From: Gaoshiqia sp050178015
GTDB taxonomy: Bacteria > Bacteroidota > Bacteroidia > Bacteroidales > Prolixibacteraceae
Assembly (NCBI GenBank): GCA_050178015.1
Contig: JBFXGM010000006.1
Coordinates: 1-64,000 of the forward strand
Reading direction: 5' to 3'
DNA: 64,000 nt
The notes below the pieces were generated by a model, which saw nothing but the letters and a program-made list of their open reading frames with translations, was not told the DNA's origin and ran no database searches. A program made the translations under genes and the position numbers. Each line of letters starts with the position of its first letter. Within the stretch, counting starts at the first letter, position 1. Of the stretch, positions 26,226-36,383 are shown piece after piece.

Positions 26226-27299
26226 ATGACAACAATAAAAAACTTCAACCTGTATTCGGCAAAGGCTGCACTGAAAAAGCCCATTGCCGATTCGACCCAC
26301 ACCTTGACCGAGATTTCGTTTCTCGTGTTACGCATTCAAACCGAAAAGGGCATTGTAGGCGAGTCGTATCTGCTCAGTTTCCAATACAGCCCGCAGGCCA
26401 TTGCCGGTGCCATCCGCGATGTGGGGCAGTTGGTATTGGGCGGGCAAGTACACGATACGGTGACGGTGTTTGATAAAATAAACCACGCCAACGAGTATTT
26501 TGGATTGGAAGGTGTCAATCGTTGGGCTCAGGCAGCTTTCAATATTGCCATGTGGGATGCCTGGTGTAAAACGCTGGGACAACCAATTTGGAAAGTGCTG
26601 GGAAGCTCGCGGACCGAAGTTCCTATCTACGGTAGCGGAGGCTGGCTGTCCTATTCAGTTGATGAACTGATTGATGAGGTGAGCGACTACAAATCACGCG
26701 GGTTCCGGGCCGTGAAAATTAAGGTCGGCAATCCCGACTGGCGGGAAGACCTTGAGCGTCTGCGCCTGGTACGCGAGGCTGTCGGCAACGGCATCAATAT
26801 CATGATGGACGCCAATCAGGGCATGAATGTGCCTTCGGCTCTGGCATTAGCTCGCGCTGCCCGTGATTTACAGATTACCTGGTTCGAAGAGCCAATCAAT
26901 CATAGCGATTTTCAGGGATTCGAACTACTGAAGAATCAGGCCGGTATTTCGTTGGCCATGGGTGAGCGCGAATATTCGAGTTTGCCTTTGCGGGAACTAT
27001 TGCAACGCAATGCAATCGATATTTGGCAACCCGATATTCTGCGCCTGGGTGGTGTTGAAGCCTGGCGCGACAGCGCGGCTTTGGCCGGCGCCTTCAACAT
27101 ACCGGTGTTGCCGCACTATTATAAAGATTATGACATTCCGCTGTTGTGCACCATACCGAACGGTGCAGGAGCTGAATCTTTCGATTGGATTGACCCGCTG
27201 ATCGATCACCCGCTCGAAATTGTGAATGGCCTTGCCCGCCCGCACGATCGGGCCGGATGGGGATTCAATTTTAAAGATGAATGTTTGACAGAGATTTAA
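26226..27299 (+). CDS. Enolase-superfamily (mandelate racemase/muconate lactonizing type) enzyme, probable sugar-acid dehydratase or epimerase
   Basis: A 357-aa cytoplasmic enzyme; the start at 26226 gives MTTIKNFNLY, while upstream codons are repeat sequence. Active-site set of the MR subgroup: Lys164 and Lys166 in KIKVG, metal ligands Asp195 (MDANQG), Glu221 (WFEEPI) and Glu247 (GERE), and His297 in LPHYY. These support proton abstraction next to a carboxylate on a magnesium-bound sugar acid. The family includes rhamnonate, fuconate, galactonate and other dehydratases; substrate cannot be assigned. It is the only non-glycosidase among five hydrolase genes, so it probably acts on an oxidised product of the same glycan. 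Confidence 0.88.
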   Translation: MTTIKNFNLYSAKAALKKPIADSTHTLTEISFLVLRIQTEKGIVGESYLLSFQYSPQAIAGAIRDVGQLVLGGQVHDTVTVFDKINHANEYFGLEGVNRWAQAAFNIAMWDAWCKTLGQPIWKVLGSSRTEVPIYGSGGWLSYSVDELIDEVSDYKSRGFRAVKIKVGNPDWREDLERLRLVREAVGNGINIMMDANQGMNVPSALALARAARDLQITWFEEPINHSDFQGFELLKNQAGISLAMGEREYSSLPLRELLQRNAIDIWQPDILRLGGVEAWRDSAALAGAFNIPVLPHYYKDYDIPLLCTIPNGAGAESFDWIDPLIDHPLEIVNGLARPHDRAGWGFNFKDECLTEI

Positions 27300-27390
27300 G
27301 GAGCGAGTAATGAGATGTGAGTCCTGAGTGCTGAACCTTTTTTCAATTGCTTCTTCGCCACTCTTGTCTCACTCACCATAAAATTTACGG

Positions 27391-30300
27391 ATGATGATGA
27401 GATTTTCAATTTTAGCGCTCGGCTTGGTTCTTGGTTGGTGGGGAAATGCTTCGGCACAACGGTTGGTTGAATTGCCCGAAGGAATTCCGCCGGTTCCGCA
27501 CGTTTATGACACGGAGCCATGGGAAGACCCGCAAATCAACGAACTGAATCGGGAACCGGCTCGTGCAACGGCCTATTCGTTTAAAACAGAAAAAGATGCG
27601 TTGGTTGGCGACCGGGATCAAAGCGGCCGCTGCCTGAGCTTGAATGGTGAATGGGACTTTCATTTTGCCTTGAAACCAGCCGATGCCCCGCGTGATTTTT
27701 ATCAATCCCGGGTGCAGGGATGGGATAAAATTGAGGTACCATCCAACTGGGAAATGAAAGGCTATGACATTCCGATCTATAAAAGTGCCGTCTATCCTTT
27801 TCGGCCCATTAATCCTCCCTACGTGCCGCGCGATTACAATGCGGTAGGTTCATATCAACGAACATTTTCGGTCCCCGCTGATTGGAGCGAAATGAATGTG
27901 ACCCTCCACTTCGGCGCGGTCAGTTCGGCTTTCAAGGTTTGGGTGAACGGCCAGTTTTTGGGTTATGGCGAAGATAGCTATCTGCCCTCCGAATTCAACA
28001 TTTCCGGTTATTTGCAGGAAGGGGAAAACACACTGTCGGTTCAGGTGATCCGCTGGAGCGATGGTTCTTATCTGGAAGATCAGGACCATTGGCGGATGAG
28101 CGGAATCCAGCGCGAAGTGTTGTTGCTTGCTGAGCCCCGGCTGCGCATTGCTGACTTTCATTATCAAACCGATTTGGATGATGAATACAAAGATGCAGTA
28201 CTGAGCATCCGTCCGCGACTGGAAAACCTGACCGGTGATACCGTGAAAGGGTACTTGCTGGAAGCGCAGCTGTACGATCCGAAGAAGCAAAAAGTGTTGG
28301 AGCAGTCGTTGGTGAAAAGCGCCGAATCCATTCTTACAGAAGCCTGGCCGCGCCTCGATAACGTGAAGTTCGGGTTGCTGGAAGCCAAGGTAACTAATCC
28401 GCTGAAGTGGAGCGCCGAAGAGCCCAATTTATATACCTTGGTCCTGTCGTTAAAAGACAGCACAGGCCATGTATTGGAAGCAAAAAGTTGCAACGTGGGT
28501 TTTCGTGAAATTGAGTTCGCGAACGACGACAGCAAACTGCTGGTCAACGGCAAGGTCACATACCTGTACGGGGTGAACCGTCACGATCATCACCCAGTCC
28601 GCGGGAAAGCGCTGACTCGGGAAGATATCCGCAAAGACATTGAGCAAATCAAACGCTTCAATTTTAATTGTGTGCGAACGGCCCACTATCCGAACGACCC
28701 CTATCTCTACGATTTATGCGACGAATACGGGCTTTATGTGATCGATGAGGCCAATTTCGAAACGCACGGGTTGGGCGGTAAATTGGCCAACGATCCCAAA
28801 TGGCTTAATGCCCATTTGCAACGCGTGGTGCGCATGGTGCAGCGCGACAAAAATCACCCTTCGGTCATCATCTGGAGCTTGGGGAATGAGGCGGGACGTG
28901 GTCCGGCAACAGCAGTGATGGCCGCCTATTGCCACGATTTCGATATCACCCGTCCGGTGCATTACGAACCGGCCATGGGCGACCACAAAGTAAAAGGTTA
29001 CCTGCCGTATGGCAGTCCCGGCTACCCGAAGGACCACTCACGCCGGATACAAACCCCGCTCGATCAGTCATACATCGATATCGTCAGCCGGATGTATCCC
29101 GACCTCCAAACCGGGCCGCTCTTGATTGGTCAGGACAATGGCGACAAACGCCCAATTTTTTGGTGCGAGTATTCACACTCCATGGGCAATTCCACCGGGA
29201 ATATCAAAGAATGGTGGGATCAGATTCGCGCGCTTCCGCGCCTGATTGGCGGTTGCATTTGGGATTACAAAGACCAGGGCCTGTTGAAAACCGATGAAAA
29301 CGGAATTGAATATTATGCTTACGGTGGCGACTTTGGAGAGCAGCTGCATGATGGCAACTTCTGCATCAATGGCATTGTGGCTTCCGACGGGCGCCCGAAG
29401 GCAGCCATGTACGAGTGCAAATGGGTTTTCCAGCCGATGAGCTGCGAGTTGCTTGATGCCGGTGATTTTAAAGTGAAAATAACGAATCGGCACGCAGTCA
29501 GTGATTTGTCAGCTTTCGCACCGGTGCTGAAATTTCTTGAAAACGGCAAACTGGTCAAAACAGTGCCGTTGTCACCAATTTCACTCGAAGCCGGGAAAGA
29601 TACAGTCGTCGGCCTGAAACAATACCTGCCAAAAATGAAAGCCGGTGCAGAATACCTGGCTTCTGTTTCCTTCAATTTGAAAGAAAAAACCGCATGGGCT
29701 GATACCGGGTTTGAAGTGGCCCGCGACCAGTTTGCGTTAACTGGCTTGAGCGCCCAACGCGCAGCTGTAAAAGCAAGCGCTGCACAGTTGGCCGAAACGG
29801 ATGACGCCTTTGTGTTGAGCGGAAAGAACTTCAAACTAAAAATTGACAAAGCCAACGGCGCGCTGAGCAGCTACCAATGGAACGGCGAGGAGCAGTTGTT
29901 TGCGCCTTTGTTGCCGCATTTTACCCGCCCGCTGACCGATAACGACAAGCGCGGCTGGAAACCGCAACACAAGTTGAAAGTTTGGTACGAGGCCGAACCC
30001 AAATTGCAATCAGTGAACGCTGAAACAAAAGACGATGGCGCGATTCGGGTGACGAGCAGTTATGAAATTGTCCCCGACAGCGCTACCTGTACCGTTGTTT
30101 ACAGCCTGCGCGGCGACGGCGCCCTGAAAGTGGAATACGAATTGAACGCTTCGTCCGCATTGTCGAACATTCCCAAAGTGGGCATGCAGTGTGGTATTGC
30201 CGATGGGTACCGGCAAATCAGCTGGTACGGGAAAGGCCCGCTCGAAAACTACATCGACCGGAATCACGGATTCGAAGCGGGCGTTTACAGCCTGCCGATT

Positions 30301-30684
30301 GAGCAGTTTATCGAACCCTACGTGATGCCGCAGGAAAACGGCAACCGCACCGATGTTCGCTGGATGTATTTGTCGAATGAGCAAAAATCGAAAGGTTTGT
30401 TGGTGGTGGCCGACAGCCTGCTGAGCATGAGTGCCTGGCCCTGGACGGAAGCAAACATTAACGAGGCCAAGCATACGAATGAATTGAAAGAATCAGGATT
30501 CCTGACTTTAAATATTGATCTGAAACAAATGGGGGTAGGCGGTAACGACAGCTGGTCGGATGTGGCCCAGCCGGAACCGCAATACCAACTTAAATCAGGC
30601 GATTATCGCTATGCTTTTTACCTGTTGCCGATGGGCGCCGGGAAGAAGGATTTGAGCGAGGAAGTTGATAAAGTGAAATTTTAG
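27391..30684 (+). CDS. GH2 beta-galactosidase, LacZ type (secreted)
   Basis: A 1097-aa retaining beta-galactosidase with a Sec signal (about 1-22, LGWWGNASAQ). Sugar-binding domain (about 65-225), Ig-like domain, TIM barrel (about 355-650) with acid/base Glu500 in WSLGNEAGRG and nucleophile Glu593 in FWCEYSHSMGNS, then domain 4 and the beta-galactosidase small-chain domain (about 800-1080). Residues 40-60 (DTEPWEDPQINELNREPARA) are typical of secreted Bacteroidota LacZ homologues. Full length, no defect seen. It suggests galactose or galactan side chains on the target polymer. Confidence 0.95.
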   Translation: MMMRFSILALGLVLGWWGNASAQRLVELPEGIPPVPHVYDTEPWEDPQINELNREPARATAYSFKTEKDALVGDRDQSGRCLSLNGEWDFHFALKPADAPRDFYQSRVQGWDKIEVPSNWEMKGYDIPIYKSAVYPFRPINPPYVPRDYNAVGSYQRTFSVPADWSEMNVTLHFGAVSSAFKVWVNGQFLGYGEDSYLPSEFNISGYLQEGENTLSVQVIRWSDGSYLEDQDHWRMSGIQREVLLLAEPRLRIADFHYQTDLDDEYKDAVLSIRPRLENLTGDTVKGYLLEAQLYDPKKQKVLEQSLVKSAESILTEAWPRLDNVKFGLLEAKVTNPLKWSAEEPNLYTLVLSLKDSTGHVLEAKSCNVGFREIEFANDDSKLLVNGKVTYLYGVNRHDHHPVRGKALTREDIRKDIEQIKRFNFNCVRTAHYPNDPYLYDLCDEYGLYVIDEANFETHGLGGKLANDPKWLNAHLQRVVRMVQRDKNHPSVIIWSLGNEAGRGPATAVMAAYCHDFDITRPVHYEPAMGDHKVKGYLPYGSPGYPKDHSRRIQTPLDQSYIDIVSRMYPDLQTGPLLIGQDNGDKRPIFWCEYSHSMGNSTGNIKEWWDQIRALPRLIGGCIWDYKDQGLLKTDENGIEYYAYGGDFGEQLHDGNFCINGIVASDGRPKAAMYECKWVFQPMSCELLDAGDFKVKITNRHAVSDLSAFAPVLKFLENGKLVKTVPLSPISLEAGKDTVVGLKQYLPKMKAGAEYLASVSFNLKEKTAWADTGFEVARDQFALTGLSAQRAAVKASAAQLAETDDAFVLSGKNFKLKIDKANGALSSYQWNGEEQLFAPLLPHFTRPLTDNDKRGWKPQHKLKVWYEAEPKLQSVNAETKDDGAIRVTSSYEIVPDSATCTVVYSLRGDGALKVEYELNASSALSNIPKVGMQCGIADGYRQISWYGKGPLENYIDRNHGFEAGVYSLPIEQFIEPYVMPQENGNRTDVRWMYLSNEQKSKGLLVVADSLLSMSAWPWTEANINEAKHTNELKESGFLTLNIDLKQMGVGGNDSWSDVAQPEPQYQLKSGDYRYAFYLLPMGAGKKDLSEEVDKVKF

Positions 30685-30695
30685 ATGAGACTTGA

Positions 30696-30791
30696 GTCGT
30701 GAGTAGTGAGACTGGAGTCGGGAAGACCTGCTGGTTTTTAGTTTGTTAAGAACTGTCTTTGATTCAATACTCACGTCTCAGTACTCACGAC
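30696..30791. repeat. Long spaced inverted repeat between GH2 and GH106
   Basis: GTCGTGAGTAGTGAGACTGG at 30696-30715 pairs almost completely with ACTCACGTCTCAGTACTCACGAC at its right end (30769-30791). A similar weaker pair (GTGAGTCCTGAGTGCTG.. and GTCTCACTCACC) lies at about 27315-27378 before the preceding GH2 gene. These could fold into RNA hairpins between genes of one transcript. Confidence 0.55.
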
Positions 30792-30804
30792 CAATAAAAA
30801 TGAA

Positions 30805-33800
30805 ATGAAACAAAACCGACAAAACAGAACGCTTCTGATATCGATTGGCATGATGCTGGCCATTTTCAGCGCGTGCAGCCGCCAGCCGGAGCCGCAGTAT
30901 AAAACAATTGTGCCAACCGGGAAAGATGCCACACCCTGGAATTTTTGGTACTGGATGCACGGCGCTGTAAGCAGTGAAGGCCTGACCGCCGACCTGGAAG
31001 CCATGAAACAGGCCGGCTTTGGTGGTACCTACATTTTTGCCATTCGAGATACAGTGCCGGGCTTGTACCCCGACAAAGTAGTGACCATGAGCCCCGAGTG
31101 GTGGACGCTGGTGAAACACGCCGTGAGCGAAGCAAACCGCTTGGGCCTTGAAATCGGGTTTAATTCATGCGATGGGTTTACCTGCGCAGGCGGCCCGTGG
31201 ATTACGCCCGAAATGTCGATGCAAAAAGTGGTTTGGGCCGATACCGTTGTAACCGGAGGACAAGCATTTTCCGGCAAATTGCCGCAGCCCGACATAGTGA
31301 AAGGCTATTATGCCGACATCGCTACTTTTGCTTATCCTGCGCCCGAAGGTGCCGGGCTGAATTCGTGGGTGAAGCCGCCCAAAGTGACTTCGAGTTTTGC
31401 GAATGAAGATTTGCAATATTTGGCTGAAAAAGGAAATCAAAAGCAGTTTTCGACCAAGGAGCAGGGCTGGATTCAGTACGCTTTTGACGAGCCGTTTACC
31501 TGCCGGTCCATTCAACTGACAACCGGTTGGAACAATTACCAGTCGAACCGGCTTATTATTGAAACCAGCAACGACGGCGTGAATTTCACGCCACACACGC
31601 GCCTGGTGCCGCCGCGCTCAGGTTGGCTCGATTTGGACCAGCCTAACACGCAAATGATTAAGCCGGTTACTGCCCGCTATTTTCGTTTTGTGTTTGACCC
31701 CGTCGGTTCGGAGCCGGGCGCTGAAGATTTGGATGATGCCAAATGGGTGCCCACCTTGCGGGTGAAGGGAATTGCGCTGTCGTCGGAAGTCCGGATTCAT
31801 CAATACGAAGGGAAAAACGGGTCCATCTGGCGAATTGCAGATTGGTCGGATGAGCAGACGTTGCCGGCTAAGGATTGCATTGACCCGAAGAAACTTCAAA
31901 ATATTACGGAACATGTTGCTGCCGACGGTACACTAAACTGGCAGGCGCCTGAGGGCAACTGGGTGATTTTGCGCATGGGACATACTTCAACCGGCCACGA
32001 AAACTACATTGGCGGAGGCGGCAAAGGCCTGGAGTGCGACAAGTTCAATCCTGAAGTTGTTCGTTTTCAGTTCGACCAGTGGTTTGGCGAAGCGTTCCGC
32101 CAGGTGGGCGAGGAGCTGGCCTCGAAAACCATTACCCGCTTTCATGTGGATAGCTGGGAGTGCAGCAGCCAAAACTGGTCAACGGTTTTTCAGGCCGAAT
32201 TTTTGAAACGTCGCGGCTACGATTTAATGCCTTATCTGCCCGTCATGGCCGGCATTCCGCTGGGTGATGCTGAAACCTCGGAACGGGTGTTGCAGGATGT
32301 TCGCGAAACCATTGCCGAGTTGTTTGCCGAAAATTTTTACGGAACCCTGCACGACGAATCGCAACGAAAGGGCGTGCTCTTTTCGGCCGAAAGTACCGCG
32401 CCGGTGGGTGCAACTGATGGCCTGCATCATTTTAAAAACGTGGATTTGCCCATGGGCGAATTTTGGTTTCGCAGCCCGTCGCACGACAAACCCAACGATA
32501 TTCTCGATGCCATTTCGGGCGCGCACATTTACGGCCACCCGATTGTGCAGGCTGAAAGTTTCACCGAAATCCGCCTCGACTGGGACGAAACTCCGGCCAT
32601 GCTGAAACCGCTGGCCGACCGCAATTTCGCGCTGGGCATCAACCGCGTGGTGACGCATGTGTTCACCCACAATCCCTGGCCCGACCGGAAACCCGGAATG
32701 ACGCTGGATAAAGTCGGTACTTATCTGCAGCGCGACCAAACCTGGTGGCCGCAGAGTCATGCCTTTTGGTCTTACCTCCGCAATTGCCAGGAATTGTTGC
32801 AGCAAGGCGCGCCGGTGGTCGATGTAGCTGTGTTTACTGGTGAAGAAACACCGCGCCGGGCCCTGTTGCCCGACCGCCTGGTGGAATTTTTACCTGGCCC
32901 AATGGGCGCCGACCGTGTGAAGTCTGAAAATGTACGCCTGCAAAACGAAGGTTTTCCTAAGCGGTCGATGCCGCAAGGTGTGACGACCCAAGTCAATATG
33001 GCTGATCCCGAAAACTGGATTGACCCGTTGAATGGTTATGCCTGGGATTCGTTCAATAAAGACGTGTTGCTGACCCGTGCGAAAGTCGAAAACGGGCGGG
33101 TGGTGCTCCCGGGCGGTGCGAGCTACGCGGTGCTGGTGATTCCCGGCAACCGGAAAATGGCGCCCCGAGGCGGCGAACAGATGAGCCTTGCGGTGGCGAA
33201 AAAATTGGCCGGACTCATTGAACAGGGTGCTACCGTTTTGTGGATGCAGCAGCCGGTTCAAACCATCGGGCTGAATGAACAGGACGATAGTGAGCTGAAT
33301 GAATTGATGGCGAATTTAATCAGCGGTAAAAAAATAAGTTGGAAGGACGAACGCGGATATACTTTCGAAGGGATACAAGCCGGAAAAGGCCGACTTTTGC
33401 TTGGGGCTTACAACTCAGGCACTTTTCAGCCAATTGGACTGGCTGAAGATTTTGTGGCCGCTACGGAATACGGCCGGCTGAAAGGCAATCTGGCCTGGAA
33501 CCACCGGAAAGACGGGGCGAAGGACATTTATTTCGTTTCAAACCAAAGCGGAGAAAAGCTTTCTGCAACGATGAGTTTCCGGGTTGAGGGGAAAGTTCCG
33601 GTGTTGTACGATGCCGTTTCGAACCGGACGATTCCATGCAAAAGCTGGGAATCGAAAAAAGGCCGCACAGCGCTGAGCTACGATTTCGATGAAAATGAAT
33701 CGCTGTTTGTGCTGTTCGATAGCGCCAATCCCGATGAGCGGGACGGCGCCCCGAACGCACTTCAATTTGAAACCGAAAAATTGATTGATGGCCCGTGGGT

Positions 33801-34254
33801 GATGAGCTTCGACCCAACCTTGGGCGGACCGGCTGAGGCTCAGCAGTGGGCGCAATTGAGCGATTGGACTCAAAATACGCTGGATGGTATTCGCTACTAT
33901 TCGGGGAAGGCAACTTATAAAACCAGTTTCGATTGGGAGGAATCTAACTCAGATAGGCCATGTTGGATTGATTTGGGTGATTTTGCCGATGTGGCCGAAG
34001 TGCGGCTCAATGGCCGGTCGCTGGGCGTATCGTGGACAAAACCCTACCGGCTTCCGGTGGGCGAAAACCTGAAAAACGGAACCAACGAACTGGAAATCGA
34101 TGTTGCAAATACCTGGCACAACCGGCTAATTGGCGACCATGCTTTGCCGAAAGAAAAACGCATTGCCTGGACAACGGCGCCCTACCGACTGGAAGGACGG
34201 CCACTTTTGCCGGCGGGCCTGTTCGGGCCGGTCAGAATAATAAGGCAAAAGTAG
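30805..34254 (+). CDS. GH106 alpha-L-rhamnosidase (lipoprotein)
   Basis: A 1149-aa inverting alpha-L-rhamnosidase of the GH106 type. Lipoprotein signal (AIFSACSRQ, Cys23). The TIM-barrel start is typical: WNFWYWMHGAVSSEGLTADL then MKQAGFGGTYIF (about 49-80). Further family blocks are RFHVDSWECSSQNWS (about 447-461), SAESTAPVGATDGLHHFKNV and NRVVTHVFTHNPWPDRKPG (about 613-631). C-terminal beta-sandwich domains (about 985-1149) include a GH2-type sugar-binding fold, with DLGDFADVAEVRLNGRSLG. With the GH78 enzymes it provides a second rhamnosidase chemistry. In Bacteroides, GH106 enzymes act on pectic rhamnose; here that is inference. Confidence 0.93.
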   Translation: MKQNRQNRTLLISIGMMLAIFSACSRQPEPQYKTIVPTGKDATPWNFWYWMHGAVSSEGLTADLEAMKQAGFGGTYIFAIRDTVPGLYPDKVVTMSPEWWTLVKHAVSEANRLGLEIGFNSCDGFTCAGGPWITPEMSMQKVVWADTVVTGGQAFSGKLPQPDIVKGYYADIATFAYPAPEGAGLNSWVKPPKVTSSFANEDLQYLAEKGNQKQFSTKEQGWIQYAFDEPFTCRSIQLTTGWNNYQSNRLIIETSNDGVNFTPHTRLVPPRSGWLDLDQPNTQMIKPVTARYFRFVFDPVGSEPGAEDLDDAKWVPTLRVKGIALSSEVRIHQYEGKNGSIWRIADWSDEQTLPAKDCIDPKKLQNITEHVAADGTLNWQAPEGNWVILRMGHTSTGHENYIGGGGKGLECDKFNPEVVRFQFDQWFGEAFRQVGEELASKTITRFHVDSWECSSQNWSTVFQAEFLKRRGYDLMPYLPVMAGIPLGDAETSERVLQDVRETIAELFAENFYGTLHDESQRKGVLFSAESTAPVGATDGLHHFKNVDLPMGEFWFRSPSHDKPNDILDAISGAHIYGHPIVQAESFTEIRLDWDETPAMLKPLADRNFALGINRVVTHVFTHNPWPDRKPGMTLDKVGTYLQRDQTWWPQSHAFWSYLRNCQELLQQGAPVVDVAVFTGEETPRRALLPDRLVEFLPGPMGADRVKSENVRLQNEGFPKRSMPQGVTTQVNMADPENWIDPLNGYAWDSFNKDVLLTRAKVENGRVVLPGGASYAVLVIPGNRKMAPRGGEQMSLAVAKKLAGLIEQGATVLWMQQPVQTIGLNEQDDSELNELMANLISGKKISWKDERGYTFEGIQAGKGRLLLGAYNSGTFQPIGLAEDFVAATEYGRLKGNLAWNHRKDGAKDIYFVSNQSGEKLSATMSFRVEGKVPVLYDAVSNRTIPCKSWESKKGRTALSYDFDENESLFVLFDSANPDERDGAPNALQFETEKLIDGPWVMSFDPTLGGPAEAQQWAQLSDWTQNTLDGIRYYSGKATYKTSFDWEESNSDRPCWIDLGDFADVAEVRLNGRSLGVSWTKPYRLPVGENLKNGTNELEIDVANTWHNRLIGDHALPKEKRIAWTTAPYRLEGRPLLPAGLFGPVRIIRQK

Positions 34255-34584
34255 AACGGCAAATGAGATTGACGATTTAACGATTAACGATTGAAAATTC
34301 CGAAGGGCGCGATGTAAATCACACATGGTATAGGGCCGGAGGCCCGGAATATTAATAGCCTGGGGCAGCGCCCCGGGGAATGGATATAAGAAAATAAATC
34401 GTCCGGAAGGAAAAGCGAAGGCCAGGAGTTTTGGCCCCTGTCGGACGAAACAGTGTTTAGGAAGATTAGGAAATTAGAACTTGGAATATTGGAATGGCGG
34501 AAGCGAAGATGTCACAAACGAGCAAATTTGAATGCTTTGTGCCTTCGTGCCTTCGTGTTTAAAATTAATTAATACAAAAACGAG
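34255..34584. repeat. Gene-free spacer with palindromic repeat elements
   Basis: Contains GGGCCGGAGGCCCGG (34333-34347) and CTGGGGCAGCGCCCCGGG (about 34360-34377), both self-complementary, then TCGTCCGGAAGG.. and CCTGTCGGACGA (about 34399-34446) that can pair. Before the next gene is TTTGTGCCTTCGTGCC (about 34540-34555), a motif also seen as CCTCTGTGCCCTCTGTGG near 23621-23638. These look like dispersed Bacteroidota intergenic repeats; no gene or transposase is present. Confidence 0.55.
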
Positions 34585-36015
34585 ATGAACTTTTTTATGA
34601 AACGAAACCTGCTGGTGATGGTGCTTTTGGTGGCTGCATTGCAGGCGCAGGCAATCGTAAAAATGCCGGCACTATTTGCCGACAACGGTATTTTACAACA
34701 AAAATCGAATGTCGCTATTTGGGGGTGGGCCGATGCCAAATCAACAGTTACGGTAACCCCTTCGTGGAACGGCAAAACCTACGAAACCAAAGCCGGCCGC
34801 GATGGCAAATGGAAACTGAGTGTGGAAACACCCGAGGCTGGCGGTCCCTACGAAATCCGCATCAGCGACGGTACCGAACTGGTTTTGAAAAATATTTTGA
34901 TTGGCGAAGTTTGGCTTTGTTCCGGGCAATCGAACATGGAAATGCCGATGAAGGGTTTCCCCGGTCAGCCGGTGGTTGGTTCCAACATGGACATTCTGAA
35001 ATCGGACAACCACCACATCCGCGTCATTACCGTTCCGCGTAATTCGCAAACCACTCCGCAGGATAATTTCACCGCCAAATGGAAGGTGGCCGATCCGGCA
35101 GCCATCCGCAATTTCAGCGCTACGGGCTATTATTTTGGCCGCATGCTGAACGAGCTGCTGGATGTTCCGGTTGGTTTAATCGAAGTGGCTTACGGCGGTT
35201 CCTGTGTGCAGGCCTGGATGAGCCCCAAAACGTCGGTTGCCTTCGAGGATAAACAGGTGCCTGCTCCGGGCGACAGCATTCCGGTTGTCAACCGCACGCC
35301 CACTGTGCTATTCAACGGCATGCTTAATCCAGTCATCGGCTACGGCATCAAAGGTTGCATCTGGTACCAGGGCGAAACCAACTACATTGAACCCGACCGC
35401 TACCTGGAGCTTTTCCCGACGATGGTAGCCGAATGGCGCTCGTTGTGGGGAATTGGCGACTTTCCGTTTTATTATGCACAGATTGCACCTTTTGACTATT
35501 CGGTGTTTACCCCGACAGAATTTCACGAAAAATATAACTCGGCTTACCTGCGCGAGGCCCAGTTGAAAGCGCTCGATAAAATTCCAAATTCGGGAATGGC
35601 CGTGCTGATGGATGTGGGTGAAAAAGAAAGTATCCACCCGATGCATAAAAAAGAAGGTGGCGAGCGCCTGGCCTTATGGGCTTTGGCCAAAACTTACGGG
35701 TTCCGCGATTTCAGCTACAAAAGTCCGTCATTGAATGCTTTTGAAGTAAAAGGCAGCCAAATCATCGTATCGTTTAACGATGCTTCGAATGGCCTGACCA
35801 CCTTTGGCAAAGAGCTGACCGGATTTGAAATTGCCGGAGAGAATAAAATTTTTTACCCGGCCGATGCTTTTTTGCGGGCTAAGTCGGTGGTGGTTTCCTC
35901 GCCTCGGGTTGAGAAACCGGTGGCTGTTCGCTACGCCTTTAAAGATTTTGTGGTAGGCACGCTCTACGGAACCGATGGTTTGCCCGTTTCGTCGTTCCGG
36001 ACGGATGAATGGTGA
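34585..36015 (+). CDS. Sialate O-acetylesterase-type (SASA) carbohydrate esterase
   Basis: A 476-aa secreted SGNH-type esterase. Signal peptide about 1-23 (Met5 is an alternative start). The nucleophile is Ser116 in CSGQSNMEM; GYYFGRMLNELLDVPVGLI and CIWYQGETNYIEPDRY follow the SASA domain pattern, and a late DVGEKESIHPMHKKEGGERLA provides the Asp/His pair region (about 345-365). Such enzymes remove O-acetyl groups from sialic acid, xylan or pectic sugars; in this locus pectic or rhamnosyl acetyl groups fit better. It is separated from GH106 by the repeat spacer, so may be a separate transcript. Confidence 0.88.
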   Translation: MNFFMKRNLLVMVLLVAALQAQAIVKMPALFADNGILQQKSNVAIWGWADAKSTVTVTPSWNGKTYETKAGRDGKWKLSVETPEAGGPYEIRISDGTELVLKNILIGEVWLCSGQSNMEMPMKGFPGQPVVGSNMDILKSDNHHIRVITVPRNSQTTPQDNFTAKWKVADPAAIRNFSATGYYFGRMLNELLDVPVGLIEVAYGGSCVQAWMSPKTSVAFEDKQVPAPGDSIPVVNRTPTVLFNGMLNPVIGYGIKGCIWYQGETNYIEPDRYLELFPTMVAEWRSLWGIGDFPFYYAQIAPFDYSVFTPTEFHEKYNSAYLREAQLKALDKIPNSGMAVLMDVGEKESIHPMHKKEGGERLALWALAKTYGFRDFSYKSPSLNAFEVKGSQIIVSFNDASNGLTTFGKELTGFEIAGENKIFYPADAFLRAKSVVVSSPRVEKPVAVRYAFKDFVVGTLYGTDGLPVSSFRTDEW

Positions 36016-36383
36016 TGGGAAGATTCGAATATTGAGAATTATTAGTATAGGAGAGAGTTTGCGAGAAAGGGTATATTAGGTTTGGGTTGTGATTGGCGAA
36101 ATGGATCGGCCTATTTTTATCAAAAGCGGAATCAAACTAAAAGCTTAGTGCAAACGGGAAGTTCCGACGTAAGGAGGAAATCACCCGTTGAACTTAGCTT
36201 TTAGGAAGATGGAGCTTGCGGATAAAAATCAGCCTTGACTTTTTTGTTTACTTTTTGTGTTAAGACAAAAAGTAAAATCCGTCTGATAAGACATTTTTAT
36301 GCGAACAGGTTTCTGCTAATTAAGCCAGAACCGCCCTGGATAAGTTATCCATGAAGAGTTTTTTGAATAACAAACGACTGAAT
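36016..36383. repeat. Spacer with two strong inverted repeats
   Basis: No gene. At 36137-36204 CTAAAAGCTTAG..ACGGG pairs with CCCGTT..CTTAGCTTTTAG around an inner TTCC/GGAA stem. At 36247-36276 TTTACTTTTTGT and ACAAAAAGTAAA form a perfect 12-bp stem with a 6-nt loop. The second is like a hairpin repeat often found between Bacteroidota genes and could end transcription of the upstream acetylesterase gene in either direction. Confidence 0.6.
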
